Of a stretch of DNA of 64,000 nucleotides, positions 1 to 8,051 are shown piece by piece (within the stretch, counting starts at the first letter, position 1; every line of letters begins with the position of its first letter). Source of the stretch: Hyphomicrobiales bacterium (GTDB lineage: Bacteria; Pseudomonadota; Alphaproteobacteria; Rhizobiales; Rhizobiaceae); NCBI GenBank assembly GCA_900467685.1, contig UBQX01000018.1, positions 110,379-174,378 on the forward strand. Direction: 5' to 3'. A program made the translations under genes and the position numbers. The notes beneath the pieces were generated by a model that did no database searches, was not told the origin of the DNA, and worked only from the letters and a program-made list of their open reading frames with translations.

Positions 1-45
1 GCAGAAACGAAAAAGCCTGCCGCGGGAGGAGGTGCGGCAGGCTTT
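1..45 (-). terminator. Intrinsic terminator of the anti-SD small RNA
   Basis: A perfect 12-bp stem (12-23 with 34-45) surrounds a 10-base loop that contains the anti-SD motif. On the minus strand it is followed by TTTTTCGTTTC. The terminator hairpin therefore doubles as a regulatory seed loop. Confidence 0.75.
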
Positions 46-165
46 CGAAATTCAGAACAGCGACTGGGAGGAGGAGTGCCGCTGCTCTATTTTCAGGCCC
101 TTCGGGAGGAGAAGAAGGCCTGAGCTTCGAAACGGGCGGGAGGAGGTGCCGCGCTTCGATGAGTT
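5..165 (-). ncRNA. Small RNA with four anti-Shine-Dalgarno (CUCCUCCC) motifs, alpha-r14/cuckoo-like
   Basis: Read on the minus strand, this stretch carries four copies of CTCCTCCC (plus-strand GGGAGGAG at 24-31, 66-73, 104-111 and 138-145), spaced 42, 38 and 34 bases. At least two sit in the loops of clear stem-loops: a perfect 12-bp stem at 12-23/34-45, and a stem at 94-103/111-122. A weaker TCGAA/TTCGA stem encloses the fourth. The last hairpin is followed by a T-rich run, so it also ends the transcript. Families of alphaproteobacterial trans-acting sRNAs (alpha-r14 of rhizobia, cuckoo RNAs of Rhodobacter) expose this motif to pair with ribosome binding sites. The exact 5' end and promoter are not resolved. 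No protein frame here looks real. Confidence 0.75.
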
Positions 166-203
166 CAAGATAACAAATCCCGCGGCCATCGCCAGCGCTG
201 ATA

Positions 204-237
204 TTGCATCGCAGCCATGCAAATGTTGCATTGCAAC
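204..237. promoter_or_regulatory. Two adjacent TTGCA-type dyads
   Basis: TTGCAT-N7-ATGCAA (204-222) is followed directly by GTTGC-ATT-GCAAC (225-237). Both dyads share TTGCA/TGCAA half sites. They lie about 40-70 bases upstream of the presumed start of the minus-strand sRNA and about 280 bases upstream of the osmoprotectant operon, so they may be an operator for either. No binding protein can be named. Confidence 0.35.
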
Positions 238-517
238 AAAAAGCTTTCCGGGCGCCCCGCCAACGCCGGCTTCGTTCCGCAACACTGACAAAAAAGTCGA
301 TCTTCCCTGAACGGATCCGCCTCGGCCAACGTATTCACTCCTGCCAATCTTTGGCAGCAACGTGGTCTACGAGGAATTTCACCCAGACGTGGGCCGCAAG
401 GGAACCTTGGCGGCCGGCGTACATTGTCATGAACGTAAGCCGTAATGCTGAAAACTGTCGGGACAACGCTGCAATCGGCCAAGGGTGCCCAGCAGCGGAG
501 AGAGGAAGGGAACACAC

Positions 518-1435
518 ATGAACAGGCTTCTGAAATTTGCCGGCGCGATGGCGCTCGCCGCATTCACCGCAAGTCAAGGCTTTGCCGCCGACAGCGTCGT
601 AGTCTCATCGAAGATCGACACGGAGGGCGGTGTGCTCGGCAACATCATTCTGCAGGTGCTGAAGGCCAATAACATTCCGGTTGAAAGCAAGATCCAGCTG
701 GGTGCTACGCCGATCGTCCGCCAGGCTATCACGCAAGGACAGATCGACATCTATCCGGAATATACCGGCAACGCGGCCTTCTTCTTCAACAAGGCCGACC
801 TGCCCGTCTGGAACAAGGCCGACGAAGGCTATGCGCAGGCGAAGGAACTCGACTACGCGGCCAACAAGATCGTCTGGCTGACGCCCGCCAAGGCCAACAA
901 TACCTGGGCTATTGCCGTGCGGGGCGATGTGGCGGATGCCAACAAGCTCGCCACGCTTTCGGACTTCGGCGCCTGGGTCGCCAAGGGCGGTGAGGTGAAG
1001 CTTGCGGCCTCCTCCGAATTCGTGACGTCCCCGTCCGCTCTGCCGGCCTTCGAGAAGGCCTATGGCTTCAAGATGAAGCCCGATCAGCTGATCACGCTTT
1101 CCGGCGGCGATACGGCCGCCACGATCTCGGCAGCCGCGCAGCAGACCTCCGGCGCCAATGCCGCGATGGTCTATGGCACGGATGGCGGCATCGCGCCCTC
1201 GGGTCTCAAGGTGATGGATGACGACAAGGGCGTGCAGCCGGTCTACCTGCCCACCCCGATCATCCGCGAGGAGAAGCTGAAGCAATATCCCAAGATCGCC
1301 GATCTGCTGAAGCCGATCTTCGAGGCGCTTGATCTCCAGACGCTGCAGACGCTCAACGGTCGCGTTCAGGTCGGTGGCGAGCCCGCCAATGCGGTTGCAG
1401 CAGACTTCCTGTCATCGCATGGCTTCGTCAAGTAA
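518..1435 (+). CDS. Glycine betaine/choline-type ABC transporter substrate-binding protein (OsmF/YehZ-like)
   Basis: This is a periplasmic binding protein for an osmoprotectant importer of the OpuC/OsmF class. Residues 1-24 form a signal peptide ending in AFA. The mature part shows typical OpuAC-family features: an early KIDTEGG stretch, an IDIYPEYTG motif near residue 85 and an SGGDT region. The ATG at 518 is chosen because a purine-rich AGAGGAAGG lies 8 bases upstream and the signal peptide begins there; an in-frame ATG at 485 would precede the signal peptide. It is the first gene of a four-gene operon. Substrate identity (betaine, choline or another quaternary amine) is inferred from family only. 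Confidence 0.85.
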   Translation: MNRLLKFAGAMALAAFTASQGFAADSVVVSSKIDTEGGVLGNIILQVLKANNIPVESKIQLGATPIVRQAITQGQIDIYPEYTGNAAFFFNKADLPVWNKADEGYAQAKELDYAANKIVWLTPAKANNTWAIAVRGDVADANKLATLSDFGAWVAKGGEVKLAASSEFVTSPSALPAFEKAYGFKMKPDQLITLSGGDTAATISAAAQQTSGANAAMVYGTDGGIAPSGLKVMDDDKGVQPVYLPTPIIREEKLKQYPKIADLLKPIFEALDLQTLQTLNGRVQVGGEPANAVAADFLSSHGFVK

Positions 1436-1462
1436 GATGACGGCCAGGAAGGGCCGGCAGCG

Positions 1463-2689
1463 ATGACCGGCGCGGGTCCGGCGGAGACGATGTCGGCACA
1501 AGCGGACGATACAAGGGTGAAAAGGCGTTCCGGGCTGGACAGGCTCGGGGCGATCCTTGCTGCGATCGCGGCGGCCGGCCTCGCCTTCCAACCCTTCAGT
1601 CTGTTCCGCGCCAATCGGATCGTGGCTGCCAAGCCCGTCGGCATCCTGTCTGCGCTCCCGCCGCTGGAGGCCTGGCTGCTCGTGGCCGTCGTGGTCGCAG
1701 CCTGCGCCGTTCTCCTGCTGCGCACACCGCCGGCGCTGCGGCTTGTCGTTTCGGCCCTCACGCTCGCCGTTCTTGCCGTGGCAGTCGGTCGCTCAGGCAT
1801 GTTTCTCACGCCTTCCTCCAACACCTATGCCCGTGTCGCGCCGGGCGGCGCCTTCTGGATCGTCGCATTTGCATTCTCCATCGCGCTCGCCGACGCAAGC
1901 GTCAGGCTCAAGATGTCGCCTCTGGCGCGGCTCGCACTCCTTGCTTTCACGGGTGGCGCGCTCTGGATGCTTCTCTGGTCCGGCGCATGGGATTCATTGT
2001 CGATCCTGCGCGAATATACCAACCGCGCCGATGTCTTCTGGCGGGAGGCACGCGTGCATCTGCTGCTCGCGATCGGGTCGCTCGCCGGCGCAGCAGTCGT
2101 CGGCATTCCGCTCGGTATCCTCTGCTTCCGGGTACAGCCGATCCGGGCGACCCTTCTCAACAGTCTCAATATCCTGCAGACCATCCCGTCCATGGCACTG
2201 TTCGGCCTGCTGATCGCGCCGCTCGCCTGGGTGGCCGCGCATGTACCGGGCGCCTCCGCAGTCGGCATTGCCGGCATCGGCATAGCGCCAGCCTTCGTCG
2301 CACTCTTTGCCTATTCGCTGCTGCCCATGGTTTCCAACACGGTCGCCGGCCTCGAAAGCGTCCCGCCACAGGTGCGGGACGCGGCGCGTGGCATGGGCAT
2401 GACGGCGCGGCAGCGCTTCTTCGAGGTCGACATGCCGCTCGCCTTCCCTGTCATCCTCACCGGCATTCGGATCGTTCTCGTGCAGAATCTCGGCCTTGCC
2501 GTGCTGGCCGGCCTGATCGGTGGGGGCGGCTTCGGCACCTTCGTCTTCCAGGGCATCAGCCAGACGGCGACGGACCTCGTGCTGCTCGGCGCGCTGCCCA
2601 CCGTCGCACTCGCCTTTGCCGCGGCCATTGTGCTCGACGCGCTGGTGGAAATCGCCAATCCCACACCCAACCGGAGTGCTGCGGCATGA
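1463..2689 (+). CDS. Osmoprotectant ABC transporter permease (YehY/OsmW-like)
   Basis: An inner-membrane permease of 408 residues. The N-terminal half has several hydrophobic segments (an extra membrane domain typical of the YehY type). The C-terminal half is the conserved BPD_transp_1 domain, with an EAA-like loop (GLESVPPQVRDAARGMGMT). The start is uncertain: the ATG at 1463 follows GGAAGG closely, but the ATG at 1490 is also possible. The stop codon overlaps the ATG of the next gene (ATGA at 2686), which implies translational coupling. Confidence 0.85.
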   Translation: MTGAGPAETMSAQADDTRVKRRSGLDRLGAILAAIAAAGLAFQPFSLFRANRIVAAKPVGILSALPPLEAWLLVAVVVAACAVLLLRTPPALRLVVSALTLAVLAVAVGRSGMFLTPSSNTYARVAPGGAFWIVAFAFSIALADASVRLKMSPLARLALLAFTGGALWMLLWSGAWDSLSILREYTNRADVFWREARVHLLLAIGSLAGAAVVGIPLGILCFRVQPIRATLLNSLNILQTIPSMALFGLLIAPLAWVAAHVPGASAVGIAGIGIAPAFVALFAYSLLPMVSNTVAGLESVPPQVRDAARGMGMTARQRFFEVDMPLAFPVILTGIRIVLVQNLGLAVLAGLIGGGGFGTFVFQGISQTATDLVLLGALPTVALAFAAAIVLDALVEIANPTPNRSAAA

Positions 2690-3621
2690 TCGAAATCAGA
2701 GAGATCACCAAGGCCTATGACGGCCTCCGCGCTGTCGATGAAGTGTCGATGACGATCAAGAGCGGCGAGATTGTCGCCGTGGTGGGCACGTCCGGCTCGG
2801 GCAAGACGACCCTTCTCAGGATGATCAACCGTCTCGTCGAGCCCACCTCCGGCGCAATCCTCATCGACGGGCGGGACAATCGCGACCTGCCCGGCCACGA
2901 ACTGCGCCGCGCCATCGGCTATGCCATTCAGGGCTATGGCCTTTTCCCGCATCGCACGGTCGCAGAGAACATCGCCACGGTGCCGAAGCTGCTCGGCTGG
3001 GACCGAAAGCGGATCGATGCCCGCGTCGACGAACTGCTGGCGCTGTTTCATCTGGAGCCGGCGCAGTTCCGTGCCCGCATGCCACATGAGCTTTCCGGCG
3101 GCCAGCAGCAGCGCATCGGCGTGGCGCGAGCCCTTGCGGCAGAGCCGGCCGTCCTCTTGATGGATGAGCCTTTCGGTGCGCTCGACCCGATCATTCGCGG
3201 CAAGGCGCAGGACGATCTGATCGACATCCAGCGCAGGTTTGCAACGACCATCGTGCTCGTGACCCATGGCATCGAGGAGGCGATCCGCCTCGGTGATCGG
3301 ATCGCCGTCATGGACAAGGGCAAGCTCCTGCAGTTTGCAACGCCAGCCGAGATCATCGCACATCCTGCCACGGATTTCGTCGCGGAACTGGTCGGCAGCG
3401 ACGAGCGCGCCTTTCGCATGCTCTCGCTGACGCCCGTCAGTGACCTGATGGAACCGGGAGAAGCACCCGGCGCGCCGATCGACGCGTCGGCATCGCTGAA
3501 GGATGCACTTTCGGAAGCCCTGTGGTCCGGCAGGCGCGCTCTTCCTGTCTTGCGCGATGGTGCCATCGTCGGTCGGGTGACGCGTGACAGCCTGATTTCC
3601 AGAGCGGGGCGACCGCAATGA
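2686..3621 (+). CDS. Osmoprotectant ABC transporter ATP-binding protein (OpuCA/YehX-like)
   Basis: The ATPase subunit, 311 residues. It has Walker A (GTSGSGKTT, about residue 35), a signature motif [15 protein letters not shown], Walker B (VLLMDEPFGALDP) and a switch histidine (VTHGIEEA). The C-terminal 70 residues resemble a single CBS-like domain, as found in OpuCA-type ATPases where it senses ionic strength. It overlaps both neighbours by ATGA junctions, so the four genes are made from one mRNA. Confidence 0.88.
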   Translation: MIEIREITKAYDGLRAVDEVSMTIKSGEIVAVVGTSGSGKTTLLRMINRLVEPTSGAILIDGRDNRDLPGHELRRAIGYAIQGYGLFPHRTVAENIATVPKLLGWDRKRIDARVDELLALFHLEPAQFRARMPHELSGGQQQRIGVARALAAEPAVLLMDEPFGALDPIIRGKAQDDLIDIQRRFATTIVLVTHGIEEAIRLGDRIAVMDKGKLLQFATPAEIIAHPATDFVAELVGSDERAFRMLSLTPVSDLMEPGEAPGAPIDASASLKDALSEALWSGRRALPVLRDGAIVGRVTRDSLISRAGRPQ

Positions 3622-4364
3622 ACATGGGCGTCCTCTTGCGCCTTGCGCTCCTCTTGCTGCTGGTCGCATTCCTCGCTAACCCGCAGGCGTTCGAGCCCCT
3701 GTTCGCGCCCTTTGCGGCCAACGGTGCAGCGGCCATCTACACACAGTCGAGCCTGCTTTCGCTCACGGTGAGCCACCTCTCGATGGTAGCCGCTGCAACG
3801 ATTGCGGCAACCGTCGTCTCCGTCGGACTGGCGATCCTCGTCACGCGTCCTTCGGGCCGCGAATTCCTGCCGCTCTCGCGATCAGTCGCCAATATCGGCC
3901 AGACCTTTCCGCCGGTCGCGGTGCTGGCGCTCGCCGTTCCCGTCTTCGGCTTCGGCCCGATCCCGACGCTGATTGCGCTCTTTCTCTACGGCCTGCTGCC
4001 CATTTTCGAAAATGCGCTGACAGGGCTCGCCTCGATCCCACCCTCCGTCCAGGAGGCCGCGCGGGGCGTCGGCATGACCGACACGCAGAGGCTCTTGCGC
4101 GTCGAACTCCCGCTTGCCCTGCCCATCATCCTCACAGGTATCCGGCTCACCGCCGTGATCTCTCTCAGCACCGCCACCATTGGCTCCACTGTCGCGGCCA
4201 AGACCCTCGGCGAAGTCATCATCGCCGGCCTCATCTCCAACAACACCGCCTTCGTCCTGCAGGGTGGTCTGCTGGTCGCGCTTCTTGCTCTTTTCATCCA
4301 TGAAGGCTTCGGCCTGCTCGAGGGCGCGCTCACGCGGCGTACGCGAAGCGTGCAGCCCGCATGA
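3618..4364 (+). CDS. Osmoprotectant ABC transporter permease (YehW/OpuCB-like)
   Basis: The second permease, 248 residues, with five to six hydrophobic segments and the EAA loop (LTGLASIPPSVQEAARGVGMT). It lacks the extra N-terminal membrane domain of the first permease. It ends the osmoprotectant operon. About 150 bases separate it from the next gene, and no clear intrinsic terminator is visible there. Confidence 0.87.
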   Translation: MNMGVLLRLALLLLLVAFLANPQAFEPLFAPFAANGAAAIYTQSSLLSLTVSHLSMVAAATIAATVVSVGLAILVTRPSGREFLPLSRSVANIGQTFPPVAVLALAVPVFGFGPIPTLIALFLYGLLPIFENALTGLASIPPSVQEAARGVGMTDTQRLLRVELPLALPIILTGIRLTAVISLSTATIGSTVAAKTLGEVIIAGLISNNTAFVLQGGLLVALLALFIHEGFGLLEGALTRRTRSVQPA

Positions 4365-4463
4365 TGCTGCCCGGAGCGTCGTCTCATCACTAAAACTCCG
4401 TGACCAATCCGTGACAAGGGGCAGACAATGCCCGGATTTTGCGCTATCAAAGAGGAATGGCGC

Positions 4464-4477
4464 AGTAAAATTTTACT
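4464..4477. promoter_or_regulatory. LacR operator candidate O1
   Basis: A perfect 14-bp palindrome, AGTAAAATTTTACT, 38 bases before the lacR start. Its core GTAAA-NN-TTTAC recurs at 4836-4847 and, with one mismatch, at 5606-5617. The position suits autoregulation. Confidence 0.6.
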
Positions 4478-4514
4478 AAACGGTCGCCACCAAGGACGTG
4501 TCGAGGCGAAGAGC

Positions 4515-5609
4515 ATGGTCACCATCAAGGAGATCGCAAAGGCAGCAGGCGTTTCCGCCGCCACGGTTTCGCGCGTCCTCAATTATGACCCGACGCTCTC
4601 CATTTCCCCGGTCAAGCGGCAGGCCGTTATCGAAACGGCCGAAGCGCTGAATTATGAAACGCCGCGCAATCGCAACCGCGGGGCCGTCTCCATGCCCCTC
4701 AGCGCATCCTACGTGGCGCTGTCGCGGCTGGTTCTGGTGCATTTCCTCCAGTCATCGGAAGAGCTGGCGGACCCTTATTACATCGGCGTCCGCCTCGGCA
4801 TCGAGAACCGCTGTCGCGACATGAAGACGGAGATTGTAAAAGTTTACCACAGCGACCAGCTGCCGGACCCCGTCATCCTGCATGGCGCCTCGGGCGTCAT
4901 CGTCATCGGCAAGCATTCGCCGCGCGAGATCGACTGGCTGCAGGACAATTGCCGCAATCTCGTCTTCGCCGATTTCAACCCCAAGCGTGACGATCTCGAT
5001 AGCGTCTATAGCGACCTCAACGAGGCTACACGCAAGCTTCTCGACAATCTGTCAGGCCTCGGCTACCGGCGCATCGCCTTTATCGGCAGCTACGAGAATA
5101 TCGACGGGCGGTCCGAACCGCATGGCGAGACGCGCTGTCGCGCCTATATCGAATGGCACAAGGAAAAGGGTCTGTTCGAGCCTGACCGGCTGGTGCTCGG
5201 CAATATCTGCGACACGGGTCAGAACCTGCGCCTCGAAACCGGATATATGCTGGCAAAACAGTTGCTTGAGCGCGGCGAACGGCCCGACATCGTCGTCACC
5301 GCCAATGACAATATGGCGATCGGGGCCTATCGCGCATTTCAGGAGGCCGGCCTTTCCATCCCGCAGGATATCTCGGTCGCCTCGTTCAACGACATCCCTG
5401 TTTCGCAATTCCTCAATCCGCCACTCTCCACCGTTCGCATCCGCAGCGAAAGCATCGGCGAAACGGCTGTGGATCTGCTCGTGGAAAAGCTCGCCGGCCG
5501 CGACTATGCCAAGCGCGTGATCATCCCCACCACGATGGTTTGGCGGCAGAGTTGCCTCTCGCCCGAGGAAATGTCGGCGCCCGTACCCGGTCTCGCTGCA
5601 GCGCAATAA
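4515..5609 (+). CDS. lacR: LacI-family transcriptional regulator, EbgR-like (lac operon repressor)
   Basis: A 364-residue regulator. Residues 2-50 form the LacI helix-turn-helix (TIKEIAKAAGVSAATVSRVLN), followed by a DPTLSIS linker typical of EbgR-like repressors and a periplasmic-binding-protein-like sensor domain. The start at ATG 4515 places the HTH at the N-terminus as in all LacI proteins; an in-frame ATG at 4428 would add an unrelated tail. It lies directly before lacEFGZK on the same strand. Operator-like palindromes occur before the gene, inside it and at its stop codon. The expected inducer is a beta-galactoside or derivative, inferred from context. Confidence 0.85.
   Translation: MVTIKEIAKAAGVSAATVSRVLNYDPTLSISPVKRQAVIETAEALNYETPRNRNRGAVSMPLSASYVALSRLVLVHFLQSSEELADPYYIGVRLGIENRCRDMKTEIVKVYHSDQLPDPVILHGASGVIVIGKHSPREIDWLQDNCRNLVFADFNPKRDDLDSVYSDLNEATRKLLDNLSGLGYRRIAFIGSYENIDGRSEPHGETRCRAYIEWHKEKGLFEPDRLVLGNICDTGQNLRLETGYMLAKQLLERGERPDIVVTANDNMAIGAYRAFQEAGLSIPQDISVASFNDIPVSQFLNPPLSTVRIRSESIGETAVDLLVEKLAGRDYAKRVIIPTTMVWRQSCLSPEEMSAPVPGLAAAQ
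4836..4847. promoter_or_regulatory. LacR operator candidate O2 (inside lacR)
   Basis: GTAAAAGTTTAC matches the GTAAA-NN-TTTAC core of O1 exactly. It lies within the lacR coding region, about 370 bases from O1 and 770 from O3, which are spacings usable for DNA looping by a tetrameric LacI-family protein. A coincidental match inside coding DNA is possible. Confidence 0.4.
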
Positions 5610-5617
5610 ATATTTAC
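5606..5617. promoter_or_regulatory. LacR operator candidate O3 (lacE promoter)
   Basis: ATAAATATTTAC matches the operator core at 11 of 12 positions and, like O1, continues with TAAA. It overlaps the lacR stop codon. It lies about 95 bases before lacE, just upstream of a possible promoter (TTGCAC at 5629, TTTACT at 5652). Confidence 0.5.
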
Positions 5618-5712
5618 TAAAAATTTTCTTGCACGGCAAAATGAATTGGGCTTTACTCCCGGTCAGCGGATGGAGTTACCGCGCGACTTTTGCATTCTCG
5701 GGAGGAAAACTG

Positions 5713-6978
5713 ATGAACAAGACTTTCAAGACGTCGCTGGCTGCGCTCGTCTTCAGCACGTCCAGCGTGCTGGCGATGGCGGCTGCCCAGGCCAAGGAAA
5801 TCACCATCTGGTGCTGGGACCCCAATTTCAACGTCGCCATCATGAAGGAAGCCGGCGCGATCTATTCGAAGACGCATCCGGACATCAAGATCAACGTCGT
5901 CGACTTCGCCAAGGCCGACGTTGAGGCCAAGCTGCAGACGACGCTGGCATCCGGCGTGACCGACAGCCTGCCCGATATCGTTCTCATCGAAGACTACGGC
6001 GCGCAGAAATACATCCAGTCCTTCCCCGGCGCGTTTGCGTCGATGAACGACGTTGTCGATTATTCCAAGTTCGCGCCCTACAAGGTCAAGCTCGCCACGG
6101 TCGACGGCAAGACCTATTCCATGCCCTTCGATTCCGGCGTGACCGGCCTCTACTACCGCAAGGATTACCTGGAACAGGCCGGCTTCAAGCCGGAAGACAT
6201 GCAGAACCTGACCTGGGACAAGTATATCGAGATCGGCAAGAAGGTCGCCGAGAAGACCGGCAAGAAGATGATGGGTCTCGACCCGAACGATGCCGGCCTC
6301 ATCCGCATCATGATGCAGTCCGCCGGCGGCTGGTACTTCAACGACAAGGGTGAACTGAACATCACCGGCAACGAAGCCCTGAAGGCTGCGCTGAAGACGG
6401 AAGGCCAGCTGCTTTCCTCCGGCATCACCAAGCCGGCTTCAGGCTGGTCGAACTGGGTCAGCACCTTCACCTCGGGCGATGTCGCAACCGTCATCACCGG
6501 TGTGTGGATCACCGGCACGATCAAGGCGACGAAGGACCAGGAAAACAAGTGGGGCGTCGCTCCGATCCCGAAGCTTGACGTCAAGGGCGCCACGGATGCC
6601 TCCAACCTCGGCGGCTCCAGCTGGTATGTTCTGGCTTCTTCGCCGGAAAAGAAGGAAGCCGTCGACTTCCTCAACTCCGTCTATGGCAAGGACGTCGACT
6701 TCTACCAGAAGATCCTCGTCAACCAGGGCGCTGTCGGCTCGCTGATGGAAGCCCGCAAGGGTGCGGCCTATGAAACGGCCGATGCCTTCTTCGGCGGTGA
6801 AAAGATCTGGCAGAAGTTCGCCGACTGGCTCTCCAAGGTTCCGTCCGTGAACTACGGCGTCTTCACCAATGAAGTCGACGCAGCCGTTGCCTCGCAGCTG
6901 CCGGCCATCGGCAAGGGCGGCGACATCGATGCGGCCCTCAAGGCGATCGAGGCCCAGGCCAAGTCGTCGATGCAGTAA
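5713..6978 (+). CDS. lacE: Lactose/beta-galactoside ABC transporter substrate-binding protein
   Basis: A family-1 sugar-binding protein of 421 residues with a signal peptide (about residues 1-27, ending AQAKE). The mature protein has the usual domain pattern of the lactose-binding LacE group, including PFDSGVTGLYYRKD near residue 140. The ATG at 5713 follows GGGAGGAAAAC, a strong ribosome site. Gene order SBP-permease-permease-beta-galactosidase-ATPase and the protein lengths match the lacEFGZK operon described in Agrobacterium radiobacter. The substrate is therefore probably lactose or a related galactoside. Confidence 0.85.
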   Translation: MNKTFKTSLAALVFSTSSVLAMAAAQAKEITIWCWDPNFNVAIMKEAGAIYSKTHPDIKINVVDFAKADVEAKLQTTLASGVTDSLPDIVLIEDYGAQKYIQSFPGAFASMNDVVDYSKFAPYKVKLATVDGKTYSMPFDSGVTGLYYRKDYLEQAGFKPEDMQNLTWDKYIEIGKKVAEKTGKKMMGLDPNDAGLIRIMMQSAGGWYFNDKGELNITGNEALKAALKTEGQLLSSGITKPASGWSNWVSTFTSGDVATVITGVWITGTIKATKDQENKWGVAPIPKLDVKGATDASNLGGSSWYVLASSPEKKEAVDFLNSVYGKDVDFYQKILVNQGAVGSLMEARKGAAYETADAFFGGEKIWQKFADWLSKVPSVNYGVFTNEVDAAVASQLPAIGKGGDIDAALKAIEAQAKSSMQ

Positions 6979-6996
6979 AGGATCCTCCCCCGTGGC

Positions 6997-7024
6997 GGCG
7001 AGCCGGTCGAAAGATCGGCTCGCC
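6997..7024 (+). other. GAAA-tetraloop hairpin between lacE and lacF
   Basis: A 12-bp stem (6997-7008 with 7013-7024, one G-T wobble) is closed by a GAAA tetraloop, a very stable RNA fold. No T-run follows, so it is more likely an mRNA-stabilising or partial-attenuation element that keeps lacE mRNA abundant relative to the downstream permease genes. Confidence 0.6.
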
Positions 7025-7145
7025 TCCGCAGCACCGGATCCCATGACGCCTCACGCTCCCGCGTGACGCCGCCTGCGGGCGGCACAAGCCCTGCCCATTC
7101 GCTTGGGGCACGCAATGCCCTGAACACCAACTCCGGATAATCACG

Positions 7146-8051
7146 ATGGCAAGCGCAAACCGCGGCCTGAACCGCTATTTCGACATCAATGGCTGGCTCT
7201 TCGTGGCCCCCGCCGCGCTGTTGATCGCCATCTTCATGGTCTACCCGATCCTGCAATCGCTCTGGATGTCTTTCCAGACCGGGCGAGGCATGATGACCCA
7301 GTTCGGCGGGCTCGCCAACATCCGCCGGCTCTTCGACGATCCGATGTTCATGCTGGCGCTCTACAACACGATGATCTTTTTCATCGTGCAGGTGCCCGTC
7401 ATGCTGACGCTGGCGCTGTTTCTCGCCTCGCTGCTCGACAATCCGAACCTGAAATTCCGCGGTCTCATCCGCACCGCCATCTTCCTGCCCTGCGTGTCCT
7501 CGCTGGTCGGCTATTCCGTTCTGTTCAAGAGCATGTTCGTGCAGGACGGCCTGATCAACTCGACGCTGGTCGGTCTCGGCATCAGCGACCACCCGATCCC
7601 GTGGATGACCGACCCGTTCTGGGCGCGCGTTCTGATCATCATCGCGATCACCTGGCGCTGGACCGGCTACAACATGATCTTCTTCCTGGCCGCCCTTCAG
7701 AACATCGACAAGTCGATCTATGAGGCCTCCCGCATCGATGGCGTTCCTGCCTGGGGCCGTTTCTTCCATCTGACCGTTCCGATGCTCAAGCCCGTGATCC
7801 TTTTCACCGTGGTGACATCGACGATCGGCACGCTGCAGCTCTTCGACGAAGTGCGCAATATCATGACAAGCGATGCCGGCGCGGCCACGGGCCCGTCCAA
7901 TTCCGCGCTGACGCTTTCGGTCTACATCTACAACCTCACATTCAAGTTCATGCCGAACATGGGCTATGCGGCAACCGTTTCCTACGTGATCGTTGTTGCC
8001 GTCGCGCTCCTTGCCGTCATCCAGTTCTATGCGCTGAGGGAGAAGGACTGA
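7146..8051 (+). CDS. lacF: Lactose ABC transporter permease LacF
   Basis: A MalF-type inner-membrane permease of 301 residues with six predicted membrane segments. The conserved cytoplasmic EAA loop (YEASRIDGVPAWGRFFHLTVPML) contacts the ATPase. Its stop overlaps the start of lacG by one base (TGATG). Length agrees with LacF of Agrobacterium. Confidence 0.87.
   Translation: MASANRGLNRYFDINGWLFVAPAALLIAIFMVYPILQSLWMSFQTGRGMMTQFGGLANIRRLFDDPMFMLALYNTMIFFIVQVPVMLTLALFLASLLDNPNLKFRGLIRTAIFLPCVSSLVGYSVLFKSMFVQDGLINSTLVGLGISDHPIPWMTDPFWARVLIIIAITWRWTGYNMIFFLAALQNIDKSIYEASRIDGVPAWGRFFHLTVPMLKPVILFTVVTSTIGTLQLFDEVRNIMTSDAGAATGPSNSALTLSVYIYNLTFKFMPNMGYAATVSYVIVVAVALLAVIQFYALREKD

Noticed and set aside
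24..145. The four GGGAGGAG words as ribosome binding sites on the plus strand
   Set aside because: None is followed by a start codon of a credible gene, and they sit in loops of hairpins whose terminator reads on the minus strand.
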